A stretch of DNA of 64,000 nt from Garcia nutans. Taxonomy: Eukaryota; Streptophyta; Magnoliopsida; Malpighiales; Euphorbiaceae. Under the pieces are notes generated by a model. The model made no database searches. It was not told the origin of the DNA and worked only from the letters and a program-made list of their open reading frames with translations. Of the stretch, positions 10,068 to 20,400 are shown piece by piece (positions within the stretch are counted from its first letter, which is position 1; every line of letters starts with the position of its first letter). The stretch spans positions 15,593,001 through 15,657,000 of the forward strand of contig CANTUV010000004.1 in assembly GCA_947685225.1 (NCBI GenBank), in the 5' to 3' direction. The translations under genes and the position numbers were made by a program.

Positions 10068-10079
10068 TGTGAGCGGGGA
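10068..10079 (-). mobile_element. Tat M LTR, terminal 12 bases (split off by Tekay A)
   Basis: The plus strand reads TGTGAGCGGGGA, which corresponds to the LTR end TCCCCGCTCACA at 53614-53625. The LTR continues at 17977 beyond element A. Confidence 0.85.
10075..10079. repeat. Target-site duplication GGGGA flanking Tekay A
   Basis: GGGGA precedes the LTR start at 10080 and recurs at 17972-17976 directly after the LTR end. Removing element A and one copy restores the Tat LTR sequence seen at 53600-53625. Confidence 0.92.
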
Positions 10080-10533
10080 TGTAATATCCCCATGTGTGCC
10101 CTAGCAGTTTTAATTCAATTGTTGTTTGATTTGAATTAAATGTACATATGTTTTAGCAAAGGAAATGATTGTGTTAATGGAATGTATATGTTGTATATAT
10201 GTTAATATATATAACATATATGTTGGTCAAGTGTAAAGTCAAGGGAAGAAGATATTTTTATTTGGGCTGAGTGAAATTACTTAAGAGGGCAAGAGTTTTA
10301 AAGGAAGTGTGAACAAATAGAAAAGGGCATTTAAGTAATTGTGTTGACGGAATTGCTTGGTGGATATTTAAAGAAGAAAAGAAGGTTGAATTGTCTTCAT
10401 TTTCTTTTCTTTTCTTGGTATAGCCGGCCATTTCAAAGGAAGAGAGCAAAAGTGAGATTTGCTTATTCAAGTTTCAAATTGAAGGAGGAATCAAAGGATT
10501 TGGTTGGAGATTTGTGAAATTTCTTCATCTAAG

Positions 10534-11508
10534 GTAAGTACTCTCTTGTTTTCCTTTGGTATTTTGAAGATGTGTTTGAAGTGTGTTGTGATTTGATAAT
10601 ATTATGATTTGGTATGTTTGAGATGAATTTCTAAATGTTGAAATTGATTGTGAGTTAATTTAGTGTTGGTTTGGTTTTGGTTGAAGATGGTAGGTTAAAA
10701 GTGATGTTGTTTTTTTTAGGGTTTTGAAGTGGAAGGTGATTAAATGTGTTGATGATGGGTTGTTAAGGTGAATATTGTGGTAAACATGTGAAATATGTGT
10801 TTAGAACATGGATTACATTCATTTGAATTATGCTAAATTGTGTATAATGTAATTGAGTGCAACCAAAGGGGACTTGAACATGTTAGGGTTTCAATTCATG
10901 AGAGACACGGCCAAAAGCAAGGAGAGACACGGCCAATTCATGAGAGACACGGCCAAGTCCATGGAAATTTGGCTGTGTTGGGTGATTTTTGGAGGAGACA
11001 CGGCCGTGTCCCTTGCCCATGTTGGCTTCTGTTGCTTTTGGTTGAGAGGCTTTTGGTTGAGAGACACGACCACAAGCTTGGCCGTGTCCCTTGAGTGTGT
11101 TGGCTACTGTGATTTTTCCTTTCTCTTCTTACATGGTTGAGATTGAACTTACACTTGATAATGCATATGATATTATATGAACAAGGTTAGGTATTGTGCA
11201 TTGTGAAACTTGTGAATGGCAATGTGTTATATGAATAATGTATCTTGAAATGTTATACCAATGATGCTATGTGAATAATATGAATTGAGATATAATATGA
11301 TGATGCTAGGTGAATAATATGAATTGAGATACAACATGATATGAGGCCATTGTGATTGGCTATGATAACTCAAATGTGATGTGAAGCCATTGTGTTTGGC
11401 TATGATGATTCAATTGAAAGAACATAAGGCATGTTTGCCTAATTGATGATGAGAATTGAGAATGAAACAATAAATGAATTGTGTGTCTAATGTGTTATTC
11501 ATTTTCAG
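10534..11508 (+). other. Candidate intron inside the Tekay A LTR
   Basis: CTAAG|GTAAGTACTC at 10534 and TTATTCATTTTCAG|AGTT at 11508 are good plant splice sites. The same pair occurs at the same LTR positions in the LTR shared by B and H (40083 to 38809, minus) and in element D (60000 to 61061). No transcript evidence is available here; this is inference from conservation. Confidence 0.45.
10893..11095 (+). repeat. GACACGGCC palindrome array in the Tekay A LTR
   Basis: Repeats of GAGACACGGCCAA, GACACGGCCGTGTCCCTTG and TTGGCCGTGTCCCTTGA. The core GACACGGCCGTGTC is a perfect 14-base palindrome. Equivalent arrays lie at 57128-57445 and 60355-60600. Confidence 0.85.
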
Positions 11509-11996
11509 AGTTTTGTTGTTGGTGGCATGCCTATTGGTAACATTCTCTTGAAGTTAGGTTGGATTTGATCCTTGAAACCTAATTGAGATGTTACAACCCT
11601 TGAAGCTAGGTTGGATTGGTTCTTGAAGCCAAGTTGGGTTGATACTTAGCATGCTTTGTTCACCTTGAAGCTTGGTTGAACGTAAATCCTTGTAGCCTAG
11701 TTGGGTTTATGATAATGATAAATGTGATAACAAAACCAAAGCATTAACTCTTAAAGTTGAATGGCATATTAGTGTGTCTTGGGCCCATGCTTGTCTTTGT
11801 TTAATGTGATTCATGAATGGTAAAATGATTAACTAATGAGATATATGGAAGGATATTGAAATGTGATATGTTTATATATGTGGTTTATGAAATATAAAGG
11901 TATGTGGTTATCCTTTCATCTATGATATTGATTTGAGTAATCAAATGTGTGACATTGCATTGCCTTATAGTATAGTGTTGGTATATTTTGTACTAC

Positions 11997-12033
11997 TAAG
12001 CCGTTGGCTTAGCGCGATATTGTTTGATCGTGC
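11997..12033 (+). other. Double hairpin in the Tekay LTR (element A, 5' copy)
   Basis: TAAGCC (11997-12002) pairs with GGCTTA (12006-12011). GCGCGAT (12012-12018) pairs with ATCGTGC (12027-12033), including one G-U pair as RNA. Equivalent structures lie at 17589-17625, 38275-38311 (minus) and 61555-61591. Confidence 0.65.
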
Positions 12034-12386
12034 AGGTAACAGAGTTGAACCTGAGAGCTCCTCAAGACCGAGTGAGAGTAGACATTGAAGAGTTATTTTG
12101 GAACTTAAAGATTAGAGAAGAGCTGCCAATCATGTATATATATTCTATGTTTTGTAAACCTTGATTTATAACATATTTGTAATAACTTCCGCTGTGAATT
12201 ATTAAACATTTTGTATATAGTGTCTTTTGGATTTCTTTTATTTGTTTGAGATTGGTTTCACTTATTTACAAAGATATTTGTTGTGTCTTTTTAAACCGTG
12301 GCATTTTCTATATTCAGTATACGTATATTACGATCGTTTAAGCATGCTTGGTACGTATACAGGGTATAGAGGTGTTACAATTATTT

Positions 12387-12399
12387 TGGTATCAAAGCC
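12387..12399 (+). other. Primer binding site, Tekay A
   Basis: TGGTATCAAAGCC begins seven bases after the LTR end. It equals the initiator-Met site TGGTATCAGAGCC with one change. Confidence 0.85.
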
Positions 12400-12549
12400 T
12401 AGGTTTGAGATTCTCAACCTAGGTCAAGTGTAAGAAAAAGAGTGTTTTGATTTTAAAAAGTGGATTTTTGAATAACATACATGTTTGGCATTGGCAGTCT
12501 CTGATCTTTAATGAGAAGTATTCTGCTATGTTTGCAGATATAGGTTGTG

Positions 12550-13797
12550 ATGGATTCTCACTCACGTCAGTCAGTTGAGGGTAGTGCTGAGAGTATATCT
12601 CCTGATGAGATTAGAGAGGGAGCTAGAGTGGATAGTGCTGGAGAGGTACCTGTTTCTGTGTCGGGGAGACCAGCTGGTGAGGATGTTCCGCCAGTTTGGG
12701 TTAGGCATGTGGTAGAGGCTTTGAGGCAAGCACCAGTGCAACCACCGCCATCACCCCCACAGCCTTTGGTATCAGTGAGACAGTATGATAAGCTAAGGAA
12801 GTATGGAGCAGAAGACTTCTTGGGTACTATTGATCCAGCTGTAGCTGAGCAGTGGCTAGATAAAGTACAGAGGATATTTGTTCAGTTACAAGCCAATCTA
12901 GAGGAAAAATTTGATTATGCAAGATCATTGTTGCAGAAGGAGGCATATGACTGGTGGAAGACAGTACCCCATGCTATGGACGATCCGCCTACTTTGTCCT
13001 ATGCTGATTTTCTAAGAGAGTTTGAATTGAAATATACCCCAAGAGAGTATAAAGACATGAAGAAGATGGAGTTTTTGAGTTTAAAGCAAGATAATCGGAC
13101 CGTAACTGAGTATGAGGTTGAGTTTATTCGATTGAGCCATTATGCTGGGGGTATTGTATCTGATGAGATAGATAGATGCAGGAGATTTGAGGAGGGATTG
13201 AGGCCCTCTATCATGTGTCATGTGGCTGGATCTAGATATCATGATTTTTCCCAGCTTGTGGCAGCAGCTAGGAGCGTGGAGAGAGCTCAGGTTATTGCAG
13301 CTGCTTCAGAGGAAGAGATCAGGGTTAGAAGGCCCCAGTTTGAGGCAGGGTCTTCATCTGTGAAAAGAGGTAAAGGAAGTTTTGTTCCTCGAGTTAGTAG
13401 GAGTCAGAGGCCAGCGGGTAGGTCAGTACAGTTTCAGAGGCATAGATCTAGACCTACAGTTTCAGTGGCGAGTGCTCCGACCCCAGTGATGCAGAGATCC
13501 ACCTTACCCATATGCATTCATTGTGGTAGACCACATGGTGGTCCTTGTTGGAGGACTGGTGTGACAGGGGTATGTTTCAGATGTGGGTCGCCTGATCACT
13601 TTGTTAGAGATTGTCCTGAGAGACAAGAGCGGATGTCAGTGGATACTGCAGCTTCCCGACCTAGTGTGAGGGGAGGTCGTGGAAGCAGAGGTTTCAGCAA
13701 AGGAGGTAGATCTGGGTTCAGTTCTAGAGGAGATTCTACATCCAGGGAGAGTAGACCAGAGGAGGCTGGATCTTCTCAGAGGATTTATGTGATGTAG
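12550..13797 (+). CDS. gag: Tekay A gag
   Basis: The ATG at 12550 starts MDSHSRQSVEGSAESISPDE, the same start as element D. The gag core runs from about residue 75 to 240 (YDKLRKYGAEDFLGTIDPAV, WWKTVPHAMDDPPTLSYADF, LKYTPREYKDMKKMEFLSLK). A CCHC zinc knuckle, CFRCGSPDHFVRDC, is at about 13573-13614 and is preceded by a second Cys/His-rich stretch CIHCGRPHGGPC. An Arg/Gly/Ser-rich tail follows. The frame stops at TAG 13795-13797 where element D has CAG, so in the parent gag and pol were one frame. The protein forms the virus-like particle and binds element RNA. Confidence 0.92.
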   Translation: MDSHSRQSVEGSAESISPDEIREGARVDSAGEVPVSVSGRPAGEDVPPVWVRHVVEALRQAPVQPPPSPPQPLVSVRQYDKLRKYGAEDFLGTIDPAVAEQWLDKVQRIFVQLQANLEEKFDYARSLLQKEAYDWWKTVPHAMDDPPTLSYADFLREFELKYTPREYKDMKKMEFLSLKQDNRTVTEYEVEFIRLSHYAGGIVSDEIDRCRRFEEGLRPSIMCHVAGSRYHDFSQLVAAARSVERAQVIAAASEEEIRVRRPQFEAGSSSVKRGKGSFVPRVSRSQRPAGRSVQFQRHRSRPTVSVASAPTPVMQRSTLPICIHCGRPHGGPCWRTGVTGVCFRCGSPDHFVRDCPERQERMSVDTAASRPSVRGGRGSRGFSKGGRSGFSSRGDSTSRESRPEEAGSSQRIYVM

Positions 13798-16700
13798 AGG
13801 CAACCAGATGATTCGGCAGTCATAGCTGGTACTTTTTCTTTATTTGGTATTTCAGTACATGCTTTGATTGATCCGGGTTCCACACATTCATATATTAGTG
13901 CATCTATTTTGCCTGTGTCTGATGTGCATGCTGAATCCCTAGGATTTGATGTATTGGTGACAAATCCGTTAGGGCATAGTGTGATTGTTAGCAAAGTGCA
14001 CCGAGATAGTGCAGTGATGGTGCAAGGTGAGGAGTTTCTTGGAGATTTGATTGAGATGCCTTTTAAGGAATATGATGTGATCCTAGGCATGGACTGGTTA
14101 TCTAAACATAGAGCTGTGGTTGACTGCCAAAAGAAAGTTGTTACCTTGAGAACCAGCGATGGTAGAGAGGTGTTAGTATCTAGTGAATAGGGACAGCTAG
14201 CATCCTTGTTTGTTTCAGCTGTTGCAACTTGGAGATTGATTAGAAAAGGGTGTGATGCTTACCTTGCTTATGTTGTGGATACTAAAGTAAAAGGTTCTCA
14301 ACTTGATGATATACCCACAGTTGCAGAGTTTCCAAATGTGTTTCCAGAGGAGTTGCCAGGGTTGCCTCCGGAGAGAGAGGTGGAATTCAGTATTGAATTA
14401 TTGCCTGGTACCACTCCTATCTCTATTACTCCTTACAGAATGGCACCTGCTGAATTGAGAGAGCTGAAGGTGCAGTTACAGGAGTTGCTGGATAAAGGGT
14501 TTGTTCGCCCTAGTGTTTCACCGTGGGGAGCTCCTGTCTTATTTGTGAAAAAGAAGGATGGTACTATGAGATTGTGTATCGATTATAGGCAATTGAACAA
14601 GGTGACTATTAAAAATAAATATCCTTTGCCTAGAATTGATGATCTCTTTAATCAATTGAAAGGTGCAGCAGTGTTTTCCAAAATTGATTTGAGATCAGGG
14701 TACCATCAGTTGAGAGTCAGAGCTGAAGATGTTCCTAAGACCGCCTTTCGGACCAGGTATGGGCATTATGAGTTTCTAGTTATGCCTTTTGGTTTGACAA
14801 ATGCACCTGCAGTTTTTATGGATTTGATGAATAGGGTGTTTAGGCCCTATTTGGATCAGTTTGTAGTGGTCTTTATAGATGATATTTTGGTGTATTCGCG
14901 TAATGAGGAAGAGCATGAAAAGCATCTGCGGATTGTGTTGCAAATTTTGAGAGAGAAGCAATTGTTTGCTAAACTATCGAAGTGTGAGTTTTGGCTTGAC
15001 CAAGTTACTTTTCTCAGTCATATAGTTTCAGCAGAGGGTATTAGAGTTTATCCGAGTAAAGCTGAAGCTATTTTGAATTGGAGTCCACCAAAATTTGTGA
15101 CTGAAGTTAGAAGTTTTCTTGGTTTGGTAGGCTATTACCGATGGTTTGTAAAAGGATTTTCTTTGATAGCTATTCCACTTACCAGATTGCTTCGAAAGGG
15201 AGTTAGATTTGTGTGGACAGATCAGTGTCAGGCTAGCTTCGAACTGTTGAGAGAAATGTTGACTCAAGCACCTGTTCTTACTTTACCTGTGGAAGATAAA
15301 CCATATGTGATTTACAGTGATGCTTCGCATAATGGTTTGGGTTGTGTTTTGATGCAAGAAGGTAAAGTTATAGCTTATGCTTCTCGACAGTTGAAACTGC
15401 ATGAGCTCAATTATCCGACCCATGATTTAGAGTTGGCAGCCATTGTGTTTGCATTGAAGATTTGGCAACATTATCTGTATGGGGAAAAGTGTTTTATCTA
15501 TACTGATCATAAAAGTTTAAAATATTTGGGTGTCCAAAAAGAGCTTAATCTTCGACAGAGGAGATGGTTGGAGTTGATTAAGGACTACGACTGTTTGATT
15601 GATTATCATCCTGGTAAGGCAAATGTTGTTGCTGATGCCTTGAGTCGGAAGTCTTTAGCAGGTTTGACTGTTTATTCGCTCTCGTTGCTTGTTGAGTTGA
15701 GAGCGTTGCATGCTAGTTTTGTATCTTGTGATGATGGTGCATTGTTGGCACAATTGCAATTGAAACCAGTATTGTTAGATCAGATTAAAGAGGCTCAATT
15801 GGCTGATGCAAAGATTCAAAAGATTGTTTCAGATTGTCAGAATGGAAAGAGTCGAGATTTTATTGTGAGAGGTGATGGGAGTCTTTGGTTTAAGAACAGA
15901 ATGTGTGTACCTGATGATGCTAAATTGAGAAGGATTATTTTAAAGGAAGCACATCAATCAGTATTTGCTATGCATCCGGGCAGTACAAAGATGTATCATG
16001 ATTTGAGACAGCATTATTGGTGGTCTGGTATGAAGAGAGACATTGCAGATTTTGTGTCTAAATGTCTCACATGTCAGAGGGTAAAAGCTGAGCATCAAGT
16101 TCCAACAGGGTTACTTCAACCTTTAGCAGTGCCTGAATGGAAATGGGATAGAGTAACCATGGATTTCGTATATGGTCTGCCATTGACACAAAGAAAGCAT
16201 GATGCTATTTGGATGATTGTTGACAGGTTGACTAAGACAGCTCATTTTCTTCCTGTTCGGATAGATTACTCTTTGGAGAGGTTAGCTGAGCTGTATATCC
16301 ATGAGATTGTGAAGCTGCATGGTGTTCCAACTTCTATAGTGTCTGATCGAGATCCCCGATTTACTTCAAGGTTTTGGAAAAGTTTACATGGTGCTTTGGG
16401 TTCTCGATTACATTTCAGCACTGCTTTCCATCCTCAGACAGATGGGCAGTCTGAGAGGGTGATACAGATTATTGAGGATATGTTGAGAAGCTGTGTCATT
16501 GATTTCTCTAGAAGTTGGGATGGATTCTTACCACTTGTTGAATTTGCTTACAATAACAGTCATCAATCCAGCATTGGTATGGCCCCATTCGAAGCATTGT
16601 ATGGTAGACGGTGCATGACACCTCTATGTTGGAATGAACTTGGTGAAAGTAAGTTAATTGGTCCTGATTTGGTTAAAGAAACTGAAGAGAAAGTGAAAAT

Positions 16701-17158
16701 GATTCGAGATAGGTTGAAAACAGCTTCGGACCGACAAAAATCTTATTCAGATTTGAAGAGGAGAGACATTGAATATAATGTGGGAGATAAAGTATTTTTG
16801 AAGGTGTCTCCATGGAAAAAGATCTTGAGGTTTGGTCGGAAAGGGAAATTGAGTCCTCGTTTCATTGACCGTATAAAGTTTTGGAAAGAGTTGGACTAGT
16901 TGCTTATCGGCTTGCTTTGCCACCTGAGTTAGAAAGGATCCATAATGTATTTCATGTTTCTATGTTGAGGAGATACAGGTCGGATCCATCTCATGTGTTG
17001 CCAATTGAATCTATTGAAGTGAGTCCAGATTTGACATTCGAAGAAGAACCAGTTGCTATCTTGGCACATGATGTGAAAGAGTTGAGAAATAAGAAAGTGC
17101 CTTTGGTAAATATTTTGTGGAAGAATCATGGGAGAGAAGAAGCCACTTGGATTGGCTA
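13798..17158 (+). pseudogene. pol: Tekay A protease-RT-RNase H-integrase-chromodomain, broken
   Basis: In frame with gag. Protease: [14 protein letters not shown] second stop, TAG 14188-14190, is again CAG in D. Reverse transcriptase: [40 protein letters not shown] and the catalytic FIDDILVYS at 14873. RNase [11 protein letters not shown] and [11 protein letters not shown]. Integrase: zinc region [17 protein letters not shown] with CLTCQ, then catalytic D (MDFVYGLP), D (SDRDPRF) and E (DGQSERV). A one-base deletion near 16866 shifts the frame, after which the chromodomain reads EEEPVAILAHDVKELRNKKV and WKNHGREEATW. The protein is cut off in the chromodomain by a join to the 3' LTR interior, removing the last residues and the polypurine tract. 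Confidence 0.93.
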
Positions 17159-17971
17159 AGTCCTTGAAGCCTAATTGAGATGTTACAACCCTTGAAGCTA
17201 GGTTGGATTGGTTCTTGAAGCCAAGTTGGGTTGATACTTAGCATGCTTTGTTCCCCTTGAAGCTTGGTTGAACCTAAATCCTTGAAGCCTAGTTGGGTTT
17301 ATAATAATGATAAATGTGATAACAAAACCAAAGCATTAACTCTGAAAGTTGAATGGCATATTAGTGTGTCTTGGGCCCATGCTTGTCTTTGTTTAATGTG
17401 ATTCATGAATGGTAAAATGATTAACTAATGAGATATATGGAAGGATATTGAAATGTGATATGTTTATATATGTGGTTTATGAAATATAAAGGTATGTGGT
17501 TATCCTTTCATCTATGATATTGATTTGAGTAATCAAATGTGTGACATTGCATTGCCTTATAGTATAGTGTTGGTATATTTTGTACTACTAAGCCGTTGGC
17601 TTAGCGTGATATTATTTGATCGCGCAGGTAACAGAGTTGAACCTGAGAGCTCCTCAAGACCGAGTGAGAGTAGACATTGAAGAGTTATTTTGGAACTTAA
17701 AGATCAGAGAAGAGCTGCCAATCATGTATATATATTCTATGTTTTGTAAACCTTGATTTATAACATATTTGTAATAACTTCCGCTGTGAATTATTAAACA
17801 TTTTGTATATAGTGTCTTTTGGATTTCTTTTATTTGTTTGAGATTGGTTTCACTTATTTACAAAGATATTTGTTGTGTCTTTTTAAATCGTGGCATTTTC
17901 TATATTCAGTATATGTATATTACGATCGTTTAAGCATGCTTGGTACGTATACAGGGTATAGAGGTGTTACA
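17159..17971 (+). mobile_element. Tekay A 3' LTR, first about 1.49 kb deleted
   Basis: From TCCTTGAAGCCTAATTGAGA onward it aligns with 11567-12379 of the 5' LTR and ends in GAGGTGTTACA. The promoter, intron and palindrome portion is missing. The double hairpin is kept at 17589-17625. Confidence 0.92.
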
Positions 17972-19731
17972 GGGGATTTTTGCCCCCACTCCCGTTGGAA
18001 TGGTTCTTGCGACTTCGGCACTGTTTAGGCTCGGGGCCTTAGAGAACACTGACCTAAGTCCGGAGAAAATGGAGTTGCCACTCGGACGGGCCGAGAAAAA
18101 AGAAAGGGGTGGATGACTCGATTCCTAAGGAATCCCCAACCCCCTAATGGGTTCGAAAAGTTGGGTACGTGTGGGGAAGGTGAGAAATGGCCCAGCACCC
18201 CCACAACGCTCGGTTCATTGGAACCGGCCTCCTTTACAGGTCTTAATATTATAAAATTCTTAAATATAATAACATTATCCATATTACACACAATAAAAAG
18301 AAAGCGTCATTATATTAAAATCGAAGCAATGTCCCAACAAAACAAAAAAAAATAAATGGACACCCATCCAAGGATGGAAACATGTCCTTACATCACATGC
18401 CTAGATAGGACACCCACCAAAAGATAGAAACATGCCCTTTACATAAGTTCTAAAATAGAAAAGCAAATTAAATTACATGATGTTTAACTAATAAGGTACC
18501 CACCAAGTGGAAACATACCTCTTACAACTTTTGGATGTCTAAATTGATTGAAAAAAGTAAATAATCATTCATCATAAATAAATTATTCATCAAAAGTATT
18601 TAAATAAAATATAAAATAAACATCCATCCATGATAAATTAAATAAATCAAGTATTGAATTCAAATAAATTAAAGCATAAGAAATAAATCAAAGCATAATC
18701 AAGTATGGAATTGAATAAAGCAAATAAAAGTTCAAGTATAGCTACTATTTCCATTTAGGGTTTTTTATCTCATGTGTTAAGGTTTTGGAAATTTCTAAAA
18801 TTAAGCTACTGTAACTTTTTATGGAATTAAAATAAATTAGGGTTTTATGTTTTAAAAGACTGGTAAGACTCTTTGATTAACCAAATTAAGGTTTGAATGA
18901 TGAAATCATGAAACTAGAGTTTTAAATACCTTAACTTTAATTTGTTATTTTTTTTGTTATTGAATTTTAAGCTACTGTGTAATTTTTGAGTTTTTATGTT
19001 TTTATGTTTTTTATGTTTTAAAAGGATTAGGGTTCATAAAAATTAGGGTTTAAGGTTTTAAAAGGATTAAGGTTCATTATTTTAGGTTTAAAAGTTGAAT
19101 TTTGGATTTTAGGCTTTAAAATTAGGGTTCTCGGGTAAAAGATAATTTTTAGGGTTTTAGAAATCAATTTGATATTCTATGAAGTTTTGTGACTTTAAAC
19201 AAATAGATTGAAGTTTTTATAAGTAGAAAAGATGTTTTTTAAGGTTTTTTGAATGAAAAAGACCTACTTTGAAAATTTGAAAGAAACAGAATTTGATTTT
19301 GGTTTTGTAGAAAAATATGTTCAATTAAAGTTTTAAGATTTTTAAGAAGAAAAAATAAAAATTTTAAGTCTTTTTAGAAAAGAAGGTCACATTTTAGTGT
19401 TTTAACTTTGGAAGAATTAAACTAAAGTTCTAATGTTTTTGATTTAAAGAAACCCTAATTCCATAATTTAGCTACTGTGTAACATAAATCAATTAAGGAA
19501 AATCACTTACCTTCTTTTGTTGATTCTTCCAAAAATAATTTTTCTTGGATGAACTAGCTCCAAAGACAAGCCTTTTTTGCCTTTGGAATCCCTTTTTTCG
19601 TGATGCTGCTGTCCAAAAAAATTTAAATTGAATTTCTTCTTTTCCTTCTTTGATTTAGTTTCAAATTTTCCAAACTCCCTTTGGATTTCCTCTCTCTCGG
19701 CCACCCCCTTTTTCTATGCCTTTTGGTCCTT

Positions 19732-19739
19732 ATTTATAA
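19732..19739 (-). promoter_or_regulatory. TATA box of the Tat M LTR
   Basis: The minus strand reads ATTATAAATAAGGAC, the same promoter sequence as TATAAATAAGGAC at 51831 in Tat C. It is about 480 bases inside the LTR, which fits the U3/R border. Confidence 0.65.
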
Positions 19740-19901
19740 TGGTTTAAGGTTATTTATTCCTAATTAATTAAGGTAAGTAATATTAATAAAAAAAGAAATT
19801 AAAACCTAATTGGATTAGGTTTCAAAAATTTGGGTTCAAAAATTTTGCGCTGGCGAAAACTGTGGCAGCGGGCCCGTGGCTGGGGCCAGTAGGCGTGCCA
19901 G

Positions 19902-20020
19902 CCCGCAGGAAATTCCTGCGGGAAGTTATTTCGCCCGCAGGAATTTCCTGCTGGCGAAATAACTGGCCTGCAGGAAATCCCTGCGGGCGAAACGCCCAGA
20001 GGCCTGCGGGTGAGCTGACG
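19902..20020. repeat. GC-rich hairpin cluster in the Tat M LTR U3
   Basis: 19902-19922 is CCCGCAGG...CCTGCGGG, a 21-base palindrome around one central base. 19925-19963 (GTTATTTCGCC...GGCGAAATAAC) is a 39-base palindrome with few mismatches. A third copy around CCTGCAGG and CCTGCGGGCGAAA follows. They stand out as GC-rich in AT-rich surroundings. Confidence 0.8.
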
Positions 20021-20220
20021 GGCCCGCGCGACCACTTTTTTTATTTTTATTTTTATTTTTTGATTTTTATTTGTTTATTTTTATTTTTTATTAATAAAAA
20101 TTAGATAATAAAGAAAAAACTATTTAATTAAAATTATTTTGGACCAATTAGACAACAAAAATCATTTTGGACTAAATAAAGCATATTAGATCGGATTGGG
20201 TAAAAAATTAAGGGTCTGCA

Positions 20221-20250
20221 GGGTGTTACAGCTGTTTTGGTATCAGAGCC
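20221..20250 (+). mobile_element. End of the Tekay B 5' LTR and its primer binding site
   Basis: GGGTGTTACA (20221-20230) is the last ten bases of a Tekay LTR and abuts the Tat M LTR start. TGGTATCAGAGCC (20238-20250) is the initiator-Met primer binding site. The rest of the 5' LTR is missing. Confidence 0.85.
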
Positions 20251-20400
20251 TAGGTTTGAGGTTCTCAACCTAGGTAAATTATAAGAAAACGAAAATTTTG
20301 ATTTTAAAATATTGTTTTGGAATAAGATACATGCTTTGCAACTGGCAGTTTCTGATCTTTGATGAGACATATTCTGCTGTGTTTACAGATATAGGTAGTG

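Larger units (their letters stand above)
10080..12379 (+). mobile_element. Tekay A 5' LTR (2300 bp)
   Basis: Termini TGTAATATCCCC and GAGGTGTTACA share the inverted TGTAA/TTACA ends. A TATTTAAAG box lies near 10366. The LTR contains a GGTAAGT donor at 10533, a palindrome array at 10893-11095, an acceptor-like ATTTTCAG at 11501-11508, a series of CCTTGAAGC-CTAGTTGGG repeats at 11535-11710, and a double hairpin at 11997-12033. No gene is present inside; short open frames are incidental. Confidence 0.92.
10080..17971 (+). mobile_element. Tekay/Del chromovirus element A
   Basis: 5' LTR 10080-12379, initiator-Met primer binding site, gag, pol, chromodomain and a 5'-truncated 3' LTR, flanked by GGGGA duplications. 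Several stops, one frameshift and loss of the polypurine tract make it non-autonomous. Overlapping parts of the two LTRs (about 812 bp) differ at only a modest number of sites by eye, so it is among the younger insertions here. Confidence 0.93.
7497..20220 (-). mobile_element. Tat element M, minus strand, 3' truncated, split by Tekay A
   Basis: Reading on the minus strand: LTR 20220 down to 17977, interrupted by element A (10080-17971), LTR end 10079-10068, primer binding site 10066-10049, leader, gag 9091-7514, then an abrupt end. Protease, pol and 3' LTR are missing. The LTR start abuts the last ten bases of the Tekay B 5' LTR at 20221, so M probably inserted into that LTR before a deletion removed its left side. 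Confidence 0.85.
17977..20220 (-). mobile_element. Tat M 5' LTR, main part
   Basis: It is collinear in reverse with 51321-53613 of Tat C: the block around AACCGGCCTCCTTTACAGG at 18222 matches that around 53354, the GGTGGGTACC/TGTTTCCA segments match, and so does the terminal TGCAGACCCTTAATTTTT. With the 12 bases at 10068-10079 it totals 2256 bp. No genes; about 18355-19500 is AT-rich with many TTAGGGTTT-like runs. A reading frame of 65 codons at 19507-19704 (minus) is not supported as a gene. Confidence 0.9.

Noticed and set aside
12387..12399. tRNA genes at the primer binding sites
   Set aside because: Only 13-18 bases match the 3' end of tRNAs; there is no cloverleaf.
12227..12433. 68-codon frame, also at 17819-18028
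   Set aside because: It is part of the Tekay A LTR present at both ends of the element.
18113..18355. Frames in both strands at 18025-18355 and 53166-53444
   Set aside because: They lie in homologous Tat LTR sequence and are not conserved as frames.
20221..20230. Tat M target-site duplication
   Set aside because: The left end of M is deleted, so no partner for the five bases after 20220 can be shown.
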